DNA of 64,000 bases, from positions 1 through 64,000 of the forward strand of contig RWJK01001568.1 of assembly GCA_004335835.1 (NCBI GenBank), in the 5' to 3' direction. The first letter of the stretch is position 1. The number at the start of each line of letters is the position of its first letter. The position numbers were made by a program, and so were the translations under genes. The notes below the pieces were generated by a model, which made no database searches, was not told the origin of the DNA, and was given only the letters and a program-made list of their open reading frames with translations. The DNA comes from Scenedesmus sp. ARA3. Its lineage: Eukaryota > Chlorophyta > Chlorophyceae > Sphaeropleales > Scenedesmaceae. This document shows, in pieces, positions 32,852 to 44,915 of this stretch.

Positions 32852-34060
32852 GCTGTTGGGATGTGCTATGGACGAGTGACCAAGTTCAAGTGTTGATGGA
32901 AGTGGTGGTTGCCCAATGAGCGTCCGCTGAATTGCAAACTGGCGATGTGTGTGTGGTGCAACATGTGGAACAGTGAACAGATGTAGTGAGCAGAGGCAGA
33001 GGCTTTGTGCAGTGTCGCACAGGCACAGGCTGCTGGCTGTGTACAGCACATCAGGGCATGGTGCTATGCGCTGCCAGGCAGTATGCCGCAGCTGTTATGC
33101 CTGGTGCCTTGAAAAGATGATAACATCATCTTGAATTGCTCTTTGAGATTGGTCTGCGGGTACCTTCCCTTTGTATGGGCTTTATGGTTCAGCAGCAGGA
33201 GCAGCAGGCTCACTAGGCTGATTACTCCCTTTGTCGTGCTATGCCACAAGCTGCTGCGATGGCAGCAACATACCAGTGTAACGTTTCCAGTAACTTGGTG
33301 AGTGTATGCTGTTATGACGGCCAAGGGTTGGATTTCGCAGGTCAGTGTCCCTGTATGCCGTGCAACACATTGTGATGCATGCACGCGATGTGCACGTTGG
33401 ATGTACTATAAGATCTTGTGGAACCTCAAAAATGTATCCATCGCGCTTGGGGTCTTGCAGAGCCATGTATCGCCCGAGGTAGCCATGACGAAAAGGACAT
33501 GACAAGTCTCAGCTCAATCGGCGACGGAATACGCACCATATCTACATCACCCTGCTCAGCATTTCTATGTTTAGCCGACATACTTCTCTTTGAACCTAAT
33601 CGTCGCTCGATTGTAAGGCATCTGCAGTGCAGTTCATTCACCCGCGTTCATCATAGGCTTCTTCTTGATAGCACCCACCCAGACGACCTGCACTACACGA
33701 CTAGTCCGCATCACAATGAATGCCGTTATACAAGGCACAAGCAGGCGATCGGCTGCGTCTTGATCGCTTGCACTTTGTTGGGCCAGGCGACGGTGGACCC
33801 GCATCACGCTCTGCCGTCCGGTAGACATGGGATGTAATCAGGCGATACCTAACACGGAGCACGAGGTATGCTGAGAAGCCCTGGGCTGAGTTTGACCCGG
33901 CACAGCAGTACTACGTGCCCTGATCACGGGGTTCGCAGGAAGCGCACAGCCTTTTGCAGCGGCTTTGCGAATATGTCATATACATATATTCTGTTGTTTT
34001 GTGTGGCACAGACCTCTTCGAACGTGCTGTCACTTGATCGGCCCTAACTGAGTGTTCCAG
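32852..34060. other. Intergenic with a compositionally different patch
   Basis: From about 33240 to 34050 the sequence is visibly more AT-rich and lacks the CAG/TGC texture of its surroundings. It holds protein-like fragments on both strands: minus 33390-33500 (HGYLGRYMALQDPKRDGYIF), minus 33636-33700 (VVQVVWVGAIKKKPMMNAGE) and plus 33832-33923 (RYAEKPWAEFDPAQQYYVP, then stop). None is assigned to a family. Confidence 0.45.
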
Positions 34061-37000
34061 CTGGAGCCTGCAGGCTCCCCAGCCACAGTGCCAGTGACAC
34101 TGATTTCTGCCCAAGACTGACATACTGCCGCTGATTCTGCCACGTGCTGCCAGGCTTCTGTGCATGCTCCGGAGGCGTGCTTATTTTTCGCACGCGCCCC
34201 ACAAAACGTCACAGAAGAAGAGCTGACGGCGCTGTTCTCTGAGCACGGCGCAGTTGAGGAAGTCAGCATCTACCGCAGCTGGTGCGTGCCAACCACCAAT
34301 CAGCCCAGGCGTTGCCAACAGCCTAATGACAATGTGCAGCATTATCCACACAAGCTGCGCCTGCGCTGCTTGCAAGTGCGGTGCGGGTGCTCTTCCCCCA
34401 TTGCCGTGCTGCCTGCTACCCACCTGCAGGCGCAATGCAGCCTCACTCAACACATGCGTGTCTCACTCTTCTGCTCCTCTTGCTCACTCTTCCTGCAGGC
34501 CCTCCGCCAAGACCTCCAAGGGCTGCGGCACAGTGCAGTTCAGGGACAAGGCGGCTGCCAGTGCTGCGCTGCAGGCCTTGAATGGCAGCAGCAACCTTCC
34601 CCGGCTGGAGGGTCCCCTGGTGGTGGAGCGCATGGACCCACGCAAGCAGAAGGCCACCCCGCCAGCTGCAGGTGTGTACTGCACATAGTATGGGTGCAAC
34701 CTTAGCACCAGCAGCAGTTGTGGTACCTCAACATCAGCAGCAACCTCAAAAACCTCAGCAGCAGCAGCAGCAGCAGCAGTTGTGGGACCATTGCAGCTGA
34801 GCAGCACTGTGCATGCTGAGCCGTCTTGCTTGCATTTGGCCAGTTGATGCAAGGTTACGCGCACTGTGACATGGTCTCAGCGCAGTCCCGGGAGTACAGG
34901 GCATAAGAGCAGAGCAAAAAACTCACAACAGATAGGCAAACTACTGCTGTCCTGCGGCTTGTTCACACCCACCTTCCCATCGCTGCTGCTGTGTTTTTGC
35001 AGGTACAAAGAAGTCGTCAAGGAGGAGGCTGGGTGCCCGGGACACCCAACCAGCCACAGACCAGGCGCCAACCTGCACGCAAGACCCCAGAAGCACATTT
35101 GCTGCTGCCGCTGCTGCAGGGATGCCAGCAGCATACATGCTGGCTGGGAACAGCGGCGCGTGGGGCTCGCATGCAGAGATGATTAGCCCCGCTGCTAGCG
35201 ATGACGCTGCCATGATGGCAATGATGTCTATGGAGGTGAATCTAATAATCTGAGCTGGCAGACGATTGAAGCTCACACAATCAAGCAAACATGTGTGCTT
35301 TTAGAGAGGGTAGTTACATGTGGGTCCTGGCACCATCTTAGATGGCAGTATGAGCCACAACAGGGGTGAATACATGGTCCGAGACCAGAAAAGTGCTTTG
35401 GATGCACTGTGCATTTCCAGTGCACACTGCAGGGCCATGCACAGCACGGGATCTGACGCTGCTGCCACAGCACACCAGTTAGCTGAGGGCCACATGATCC
35501 ATCAGCAGTCTCCTATAGCCAGGTGTCGAAGCAGCACTGCATTCAGGTGACGCATTTCTGTGGCTCTTTTGTGTATGCCTGTTGCTCAAACAAACCTGCT
35601 GCTGCCTGCCTATCGCCACTGCTGGCTCACCTGCAGATGCAAGCGATGGGCTTGATGAGCCGTGCCGATGCTGCAGCTATCCGCAGCGCCAGCTTCAGCA
35701 GCAGCACAGACAGCATCATCCAGCGCAGCATCTGCGCCGGCAATGCAACGCTGACGCATCACATGCGCCACACGTGGGGCGGAACTGCCGACCCAGCTGC
35801 AGCGAGCATGTTCAGCACAGCTGATGCATCTGCCGGCTGGGCCCCAGGGCCGCCAATGCACGCAGCTTGGCAGCAGCAGCAGCAGCAGCAGTGGGGCCCG
35901 CGGGCAGCCAGGCAGGCGGGCGCCTGCCCCCGCAACCGCCGCAGCAGCGCCCCCAGCTGTGCTGCAGGAACAGGCGGATCCTTCTCAGCATGGCTGGGCG
36001 ACGGCCCGGCAGCCGGCACTGCTCAGGCATGGTCCATGGATGCTGCGGCGGCTGCTGCTGCTGCTGGCGGCGCTGCACGGCAGCTCAGGCGGCCTGCATC
36101 TATGCAGGGCTGCAGCAGCTTCAGCAGCTGGGGAGGCTTTGCTAGCCCGCTGCTGCTGCAGCACCAGGGGTTGCAAACACAGCGCTTTGGCACGCCGCCG
36201 GCTGCTGCTGCTGCTTCTGCGCAGGCAGTGTACCGCAGCCTGGATGCGCGGCTGACTCAGCATAGTGCCGGCAGCGTGGTAGGCTATGGTAGCAGCAGCA
36301 GCAGCATTGGCGGCACTTCGCCTCCTAATGCGCCGCTGCTTGCGGCTTCGCAGCATGACATGGCACTGCTAGGCAACGCTATGGTGAGCCAGCCGATGCT
36401 GATGTCCCCTGGGCCATTTGATGTCATGGCAGCGGCACCAGCAGCATTCCCTTTTGCAAGCGCTGGCAGCAACTCGTTCAGTGTCAGCAGCGACATGCAG
36501 GTGGCGGGCCTTGATATGACAGGCCAGCTGTACAGCGATGGTGTCTGCATTGGCAGTACTTTGCAGGCCACAAATGGCGGCCACCAGGCGCTCGGCTACT
36601 TGGACCAGGGCGATCCATCAGACGTGTCTCTCATGGACTGGCTAGCGCTGCAGCAGCAGCTGCAGCAGCAAGAGGCGGCAGGGATGGCTGCTGCTGCTGC
36701 TGCTGCTGCGGGGTCGCCTCCAGATCAGAGCTGGATGGCTGGGGTGGGCATTGCAGCAGCACCTAGCAGCGCTGGCGGCAGCGCAGAGCAGCTGCCGGCG
36801 CTGCTGCTTGGCGGCAATGCACCATCACCAGGCCTCGGCTCGCCAGTGCTGGGCCTGGCTGCTGCAGCAGCAGCAGCAGTTCCTGTAGCGCTACCGCCGC
36901 CCGCGCCACCACCAGTGGCAGTGCGCGCAGCGGCTGTCGCTGCCGCTGCTGTCCGCCCAGATCCCGTGATGCTTGGCATGCAGCAGCACTTGCCGCTGCC

Positions 37001-37262
37001 TCCAACACAGCAGCAGCAGCAGCAGTCAATGAGGGTTGAGTTGGAGCCCCAAGCTTGGGAGTCTATTGCTCAAAAAGGCGGCTGGCAAGATGTTGTGCGC
37101 CTGTCAGGCGCGCAGATTGAGGTGCAGGTCCAGGAGAGCAGCCGCCTGCTGGCCCTGCCATTGTCTGGCACAGCTGCGCAGGTGGACATGGTTGGGAAGC
37201 TGATGTGTCTGCTGCTGCAGCAGCCGGCAATGCCTGCGAGGGCAGCTGGTGTGCGTGCTTGA
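34061..37262 (+). CDS. RNA-binding protein: one RRM, long low-complexity middle, KH-like end
   Basis: Exons are 34061-34093 (tentative), 34154-34281, 34499-34671, 35003-35235 and 35637-37262 (TGA), in consistent phase; the start codon is not found, so the 5' end is open. The RRM has RNP2 in CLFFARAP, the helix VTEEELTALFSEHG, and RNP1 in KGCGTVQF. A ~500-residue region follows that is rich in Ala, Gln, Ser and Met (MMAMMSMEMQAMG), typical of disordered RNP-granule proteins. Near the end, WESIAQKGGWQDVVRLSGAQ followed by IEVQVQES and LPLSGTAAQVDMV has the layout of a degenerate KH domain (GKGG-like loop as QKGG, then SGA). The plan recalls algal/plant CUG-BP or FLK-type regulators. The last exon could instead splice at 37253 to a short exon at 37306. 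Confidence 0.78.
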
Positions 37263-40200
37263 TGCGTGGGGCTGAGCTATCACTGTGTCTGTTTCGTTTT
37301 GCAGGTCTGTTGCTGAGCGTTTTGCTGGCTGTATGGCCCAGCAGAACCGGTTGCTGGTAAGGATTGTTTCCTGTTGGGGCGGCGTCTGCATGCCGCATTC
37401 TCTGCAGCTTTAAATAAGGATTCTCACCGCGAGCATCTGTGCCTCTTGTTGAGTTGCATCCGTGGTTGCTGTGTGTGTGAGTGTGTTTGGGCATCCGTGA
37501 AGGAAGCAGTTTCCAGCAGCAGGGCCAGCCAGGCGTTCACGCCTGTTGCTTGCTCAGCTGCTGCTGCTGATGGCGTCTAGCAACACAATACGATTGTGCT
37601 ATTGTACATGGCTACATCCTTGGCCGTATGTACCGCACAATCCTCTATTTGTTTAGTATCCTGTCTGACGCTTCAAAGTTTCTGACTTTGCTGGTGTGAA
37701 TGCATAAGCCCCTGGGTCGACTGCTCATCATGTGCAGGCATCGACAGTTCCTGTCTTGCGGTTACGTTCAGGTGCAGAACTCCATTTTCTGTTTCAATTG
37801 TGCGTTGCGCGTGCACCTGGTCAGGTCATTTTTGCCGTGTGCTGTTGCACGGACAGCCTCATGGATGCTGTCCGTGGAAACCTCGGCGCCTTTCTGAATT
37901 TGCGCACATTTGTCTGACAGTTTGAGGTGTTTGCTCTGTTGGGTAAGGCCAGTTTGATGCTGCTTGCCTTGTGCTGCAGATTACACGGCTGGCAGTTGCA
38001 GCTTTCATACACATTGTTGGCTCTGCAAACGCATGCTGCTACTGCCAGAGTTGTTTGTATCAAAATCATGGCGCGCTTGTTGGTGTCAGCAGGACCCGCC
38101 AATGCAGCAGCAACACACGGATGCTTGACGTCTGCTAAAAGTGGGTTCTGTTGTACGGGTGGTTTAGGTTTGAAGGTAGGGCATCGAGCTTGTGCGCGCA
38201 ACGGTGCGATCGTGACATGGCCGAGTGTCGTCCTGGTGTTATTGTTTCGTCTGCTGTTACTCCATCTGGTGCGGCGCTGCCAGGCGCCTCCTTTGCATGA
38301 GAAAGCATTGAGTCGTTGCTCTCAAAAGAGCGTGCTGCTTGTGGCTTTGTTTGATATACACGTGTGAGCTGCTTTTACTAACTGCTGGGCATCTGGGCAT
38401 CTCGGGGCACTCAAGGCATGGGCATCAACAGTGATGTGTCACCCCGGAGCTTTGCAATACTGACCACTATTAACCCAACCTGATTCTGCCTTACCTGAAG
38501 TAGTCTGCACGCCGCAGAGGTGTGTGCAGTTTTGAGTTGCAGAGCATTCCATTGCTTTGGGCATGCTGCATGGCTTGCATACTAATGCAGCCGCGTTGAG
38601 CATGGCACGTGCATTGCATTTGTCACTGGGAAGCTGTCAGAAGCTCAGCGCCTTCTGCCTTGTGCTGCCATTGGTTCCGACTGTCATCCCATTGGTTCTG
38701 ACTGTCATTCAGTAGTATGGTGGGCATCTGTGCTAGAAGGCACTCCACGACATTGACACTGACAACGTAGCGGCTTTCGCCGCCGTCTTTGAGCATCAAG
38801 GCTGATTGCAGCCAGTCTTACTATGGCAGTTGGGTTGCGTCGCGCTTGCGCTGCAGTGTGAGGCTCGGACCCTTGAGCTTGCATGTAGCTTGGTGTTATT
38901 CTTACACTGAAGAGTGTGCAGGGCCTCCATCTGTGGTTTTGAAAACCCTGGCGCAGCGTGGGTGTTCTGCCTGTGTTTCCTGCAAGTGCACGAGCCCGGC
39001 GATTGCATCATCAGCCCCTTTTGACAAGAACATTGGCATCTTGTTGAACGCGTAGCATCACACACCTGCAAAAACCGCCCTGCGGCCGTCATTCCACGGT
39101 AGGCGGTGGCAAGTCCTGCACCGTGTGACGCCATGCAGTGATGCAGCGAAGTTTCCTCAACAAAACTTTGCAGTTGCCGCCTGTACAGCCATACTGCGCC
39201 GCAAAGCGCGTGTGGCTATGAGCCGATGTACAGCAGTAGGTGGCCGTGGAACCAGTTGTCTTTGTGACAAATGTTGCAGCTTGCTCTCTTGAGCAATTGT
39301 GCGTGTCTTGTCTCGCATGAGACAGGTTGCACTGCCTGAGACAACTGCAGACAGTACAACTTGCACAGCACTGTTTGCAGCTGCGGATGACCTGAATCCT
39401 GTGAAGGGCAGAAACGCACACACAGCAGCTGACCCTGAGCTAGCCACCTGCTGCAGCAGAAGCAGCAGCAGCAGCAGGAGCAGGATCTTTAGTTTGCGGT
39501 GTTGTGGCAGGGCAGGATTGCTTTTGGATGGCTTTGGCCGAAGCCTGAACCGGCACAGGCGGCAGCAATGGTTGCAGAGTGATGCTCTGTTTGTGCGTGC
39601 TGGGACGTTGTGTCTGGCAAGTTGGCTGGCAGATGAAGCTGCATTTAGGAAGGGCTGCATTACAAGCGTTCTTGCGGAGGAGTGCAGCACATGCTTTGCA
39701 ACGCCCTGGTTCTGTTTTACTACAGAGGTTTTGTGCGCTGGCCTGACGTGATGGTTCTGGCTTTGTATCCGCACTGAACGCCGCTTTGCAAGTGCGTGCT
39801 GCTGCCCGCGGATTTTGCAGGATCAGGCGAGTTGAGGTTGTTGCGATCAGCCTGGCAGGGCATCCTACTACTGCCTGCCTCAAAGGCTGCCGGGTGTTTG
39901 TTTGTGTTTTCAAGGTCACCTTTAAGGACCTTAAGCGGTAAAGCGGGACACCGTGCGTCCAGCAGTGTATGACACACATGCAGCAGCAGGCTTGAATTGC
40001 CCAGATCAGCTGTGCTTGGACACGGTTATTCTGCCATGCCGTGGGGGGGCCCAGCTGTGAGCTGTAGGGTCTCATAAACTGCATAGGCAGAGCAGTGCCA
40101 CGCGCATCAGTTCTGGCACTTGTGTATTGAAAGTGCCGCGCGTCGCTTGCACCTGGCAACGCACACGTGCCTGCGTGACTGCGTTTACTGTCTATTGCTG

Positions 40201-41578
40201 TGTAGGTCGTCTGTGTGTTGCTGGCCTTGACTAAGCCAGCAGCAGGCAACTGGTGCAATGAAACTTGCATACAGCAGGCTCCCTTTCCCAGCCGTATGTA
40301 TGTTGCGCCTTTGATGTGGCCAGCTGTCACGCATGCCACATACGGTTGATGCCAGGCTGCTTGCCTGGCCACAAACCAATTGTGCGCCAGGGACTCGCAT
40401 GTGCAACTTCGCGTGCGCCCAAACCTGAGGCATGGCTGTGTCAGCTGCTGGCGGCTGGTTACGCGCATCGTGCAGAACCAGTGGATTGCCGCTGGGGGCT
40501 TGTCAGGCTTCGTCATGATAGCTGTGCTGGCAGGTGGCGTTCCATGCGCTGCTCTGCAGTGTGAAACTCTGCGAGCTGACTCTACAAAAGATTGCCGTGA
40601 CCTTCAGGTGTCGAGCTTGATCTCGCTCAAGCTGGATTTCATCCTGTTGGTATGCATGGTTCTTTGATGTCAGATAGTCAACATAGTATATATCAGGTTG
40701 CAGGCGACTGCTCTTGTGCCTGAGGGCACATGCTGTGCTGTCTTGTGAAGCTGGCATGATCTGGCATCATTTGGCTGGCTCGCTGGCTGGCTGGCTGGCA
40801 GCTGTCTTTGTCAGCGTGCGACCTGCTGCGGTGTGCCTCAAAGGAACCTCTCCAACCCAGCAAACGGCAAAGCACCTGCAGCAGGGCTTCAAGGGAACAA
40901 TGCTACCGCAGGCTGTTGTGTGTGCACATGCAAGCCACCAGCTGACAGGGTGCGGCACTGGGCATGCCAGCCTGGCTGAGCCTACTGCACAATGCCACTT
41001 TGTGCAGCCTGTCAGGTGCGATGGCTTGTCAGGTGCAGTCTGTGCGTGCCCTATTACAATGGTACGGCATGCGGTGATGCCCTGTAGCACCGTCTATGGT
41101 GGTGCATTGTACCTGCTGTCATGGCACCGTACCTGCCAGGCACCTGGCAGAGCCATGATGGTGCGCCACTTGATGGAACGGGATCGCATGGACCTACACT
41201 GTACTACTGCCCACCTTTGAAGCATGACACACAGCCGATGTGATGCACTCTTGTAACAAAGTTGTCCAATTGCCATGCCCGTCATGTGACAGATCCCTGA
41301 ACCCTGGTAGACATTGGAGATAACACAGCACTTTCTGGGAGTCCCAGGATCAGCCGATACGTTTGTACAAGCATTCAAATCGGTTTGAAAGGGGGTCAAA
41401 CGTGTTGGTAGAGAGTAGTGGTGCTTGTGCCCGTTGAAGCCATCCCTGCTGTAGCTTTTTCACCGACGGTGTACTGTCCACTGCATCTACAAGCACGCAC
41501 CAGCTAGGGAACAAGGATCGTATGTCGTGTTTGGGACGTCACTGTTGAGCACATCAAAGCAAGGTTTGAGCGACAGTG
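37263..41578. other. Large gene-poor stretch
   Basis: No exon chain was found in 4.3 kb. The longest open frame in the window outside recognised genes lies here on the minus strand (39440-40516, 358 codons). Its protein is Cys/Arg/Thr-rich, ends in an Ala run from a CAG tract, and has no domain I recognise. It is listed as a finding rather than a gene. Confidence 0.4.
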
Positions 41579-44500
41579 ATGAACGGTACCTCAGGAGCAG
41601 GAGAGGTCATCGCCTCGGCTAGCGAGCAGGTGATGCGTGATCACTTATGAAGCACTAGGATGAACCTCCACAAGTGTTATTATACCCATGGGGTTGCTGC
41701 TGTGTTCATGCACGCACAGCAGGAAGAGCAGTGCTGTTGCCTGGCACCTGCTGCTGCAACTGTGCAATAGCCTCACCAGATTAGTTCACACCTGTTGCCG
41801 TGAAAAGGGTGCCGTTTACTTGAAGCTACAAGATTCCCTGTACATTCTTTTTGGCAGTTGAACATGCCAGCTGCACTGCCCAAGCACGCACCTGTGTTGC
41901 TTGCCACTGCCAGTTTCCACTGCTCGCATCCAGCGGCCGTGCATGCATGCGATGCCACTCTGCATCATGCCTGCCTGACATAATCAACACGTCACAAAAA
42001 TCGTTGCCACGTTGACCTACTGCGCTGCTGTATGTGTGCAGGTGCTCAAGCGCATCAATGAGCTGTATGGTGCAGGGCTGTCTGCAGGAGCCCCAGGGGC
42101 CATCGGCCTCAAGGGAATTGCTGATGCACTGGGGCTGGCCAAGCAGATTAGAAAGCCACGCAAGAAGATCAGGTTCGTCCTGTTGCTTGCAGGAATGGCA
42201 TGCTGTGCAGCAGCGTGTCGTGCGAAGGCTGTTGACTTACATACAGCAGGAGGCAGCGCAGCGCAGAGCATATGTCGAAGGCAGCAGGCTGGCCTCTCGT
42301 CATGAGTCTGCAGCAGCTGATGCTGGACTTTAAATGTGTCTGCGCGCTGTGCTGCTGCCCGCTGTTGTGTCTGCTGCAGTGTCATGATTGTGGGCAACCA
42401 CAGCGCAGGTGCGTGGCACTGTGGGCAGGCAGAGCTGGCAGGCAGGCAGAACAGGCAGGCACAACAGACAGCAGCGCAGCATTTGCTGGCGGCAGGCTGC
42501 TGCTTGCAGGAAGCTGCGCAGCACCAGCGCCAGCTGACACAGTAATGACAGCTCAGCATATGCGTCAAATGATGGCCTTGCTTTACCCACGATGGCGGCG
42601 GCAGTGACTAGGCAACATCAGCTCTCAGCTTGACTTGGTGCTGCTGTGATGCCTGAGCAAGGAGGCGGTAGCTTGCAGCTGTGTTGGCTGGCCTCAGCAC
42701 ACCGCCGCCACTTTGACTGATAACACAAACAGTGGCACACAGCCTGCAGCGTGTCGAGCAGTAGTGATGGTTGTTTCTGCTGACGCCAAGGAGGATGTGC
42801 AGTAGGATGATGCAGAAGCAGGGCTCAACAAGCTGACGCAGGCTGATGAGTTGTGTGCTTGCCATGTTTTGCAGGCAAGTCATCGTTCATCAACTGGTAC
42901 ATTGGCGAGCGTGTTTGCAAGACAGGCGTGGCAAGTGAGTCAGGCGGTACAATTTGTACCTACAGGTGTCGGGGTGGAGCAGCAGTAGCAGGCTGGTTGG
43001 TTTGGTGCACCACTTCCTTTTTGGAACGATGAGCACGTCAGCAGTACAGGTGCTCAGCCAGGCATCAGCAAGCAGCAGCTGCAAGCAGCAGCTGCAGGCA
43101 GCATGAGTGACACATGTTGCTTGCAGACAACGCTGAATCCTAGCCACAACAGCTTACTGTGTAGCTGATGCTCCTGCTGCTGCCGTGCTGATGCTGATGG
43201 TGTGCAGTCGAGACCCGCGGCTTCATACTGTGCACAAGCGGCAGGTGCGCCTGCTGTCTACCTGTTTCTGCAACCTTAGTAAAATGCCATTACATAATCT
43301 GTGTTTACACATCAAGCAGCAGTGCCACTGCCAGACACGGGCAGCTTGCACCTGATGCTTGGTTATTGCGTCTTGTGCTAGGCTTGTATGTATGCTGACT
43401 CATCACCATGCTGTCACGTGCAGCCTCTTACACGCATAGGGAATGCCATGCATGGCTGCCACCTCCGGCGCTGCCAGCATCCTTGAGGCATTTGCTATGT
43501 CATCTGCTTGCAGGAAGCTTGCAGTCAACGTTTCTTCCTCTCCTGTCATTTTCAGCCTTTTGCCTCTCACTCAAAACTGCAACTCCCCTCCCCTACCCTA
43601 TGACCTGCTTGCAGGAAGCGTGAGACGTTGACCGGTGACGCCACCATCCGTTATTTTGACTACCTTGAGGACCTGGGGGGCTTCCAGGGGCTGCTGCCCA
43701 ACCTGTTCACGGAAATAACAACCAGCACGGAGCGCTCTTTTGCCTGCGTGGACTTTGTGGACACACCTGGGCTGGTGGACGGCGACATGAAGGTGTGTGC
43801 GGCAGTTTGGTTGAGCATCGCTGCTGTGGCAAGCGTTGGCGCTGGGTGCTGCTGTGTCTGTGGCTGCATGGACTTTATAAACGTCTGGGCTGGTGGACGG
43901 CAAATGAAGGTGCGTGCAGCAGCTTGGGAGTTCCGCTCCATGGGTTACTCACGGTGTATGGCATTTGTCTCGTTGCGCACATACTGCTCGGCCTGTGTTT
44001 CAGCATTGCGGCTGGCGGGTTGCGCGTGTGAGTATCTGCGCCCACCTGCACACTACGGGTGCACTGCCGCCCTTTCTATTATCGGCCACTTCCCGTGTGC
44101 TGATTGTTGCTTGCTGCGCCCTGCAGTACCCCTTCCCTGTGAAGGACAGCATCATGTGGATGGCTGACCACGTGGACCTCATCCTGGTCTTCTTTGACCC
44201 GGTGAGCGGCCAGCAGCAGCAGCAGCAGCAGCAGCACGGCACCACCAACAGCATACGAGCATGCAGAGGCGTCATCGCCTGCTGGTCCCATGCCTGCATA
44301 AAATGTCGTGACACTGCATATGGGGTTGTATCGGCCTTCTGTTGCTGTCAGCGAGCAGTTGTGGTGCAACTGACGAAATGGGAATGCCAGCATTGGTCAG
44401 GGGTGCTACGACAAACACCAATGCAGTGTTAGATGGAGTGATCGCATACACGCCAAGCTAGCTGGACCCTGTTGCATAGGCTTGCGCTGACAGCAATGCT

Positions 44501-44874
44501 GTGCTGCCTCTTATTTGTGCAGATTGGTGAGTGAGTCGTTGCTGCGCATCCAGCAGGCACACGAAGCGCCGGCACACCATTTGCTGGATTGCTGCAGCGT
44601 CGTACAGGGCAGCAGCAGCAGCAGCAGCAGCGCAGCCCAATGCAAGCAATCTGGGTCCATGATGTTGCTTCTTGCTGCCAAAAGTATCGGGATAGCAAGG
44701 CCTAGGCTGGAGCTTGCAGGCTTGCAGCAGCTGGCCCGGCTACCAAACCACAAGTGGCAGCCTTGCTGTGCTGCTTACATTGCGCTGCACCTGGCTGTGG
44801 CATCAACGCTGCAGCTGTTGGCCCGAGTGCCTGTGCTGCGTCACTGCACACAACACAACACAAGTTTACATGAC

Positions 44875-44915
<41 letters not shown>

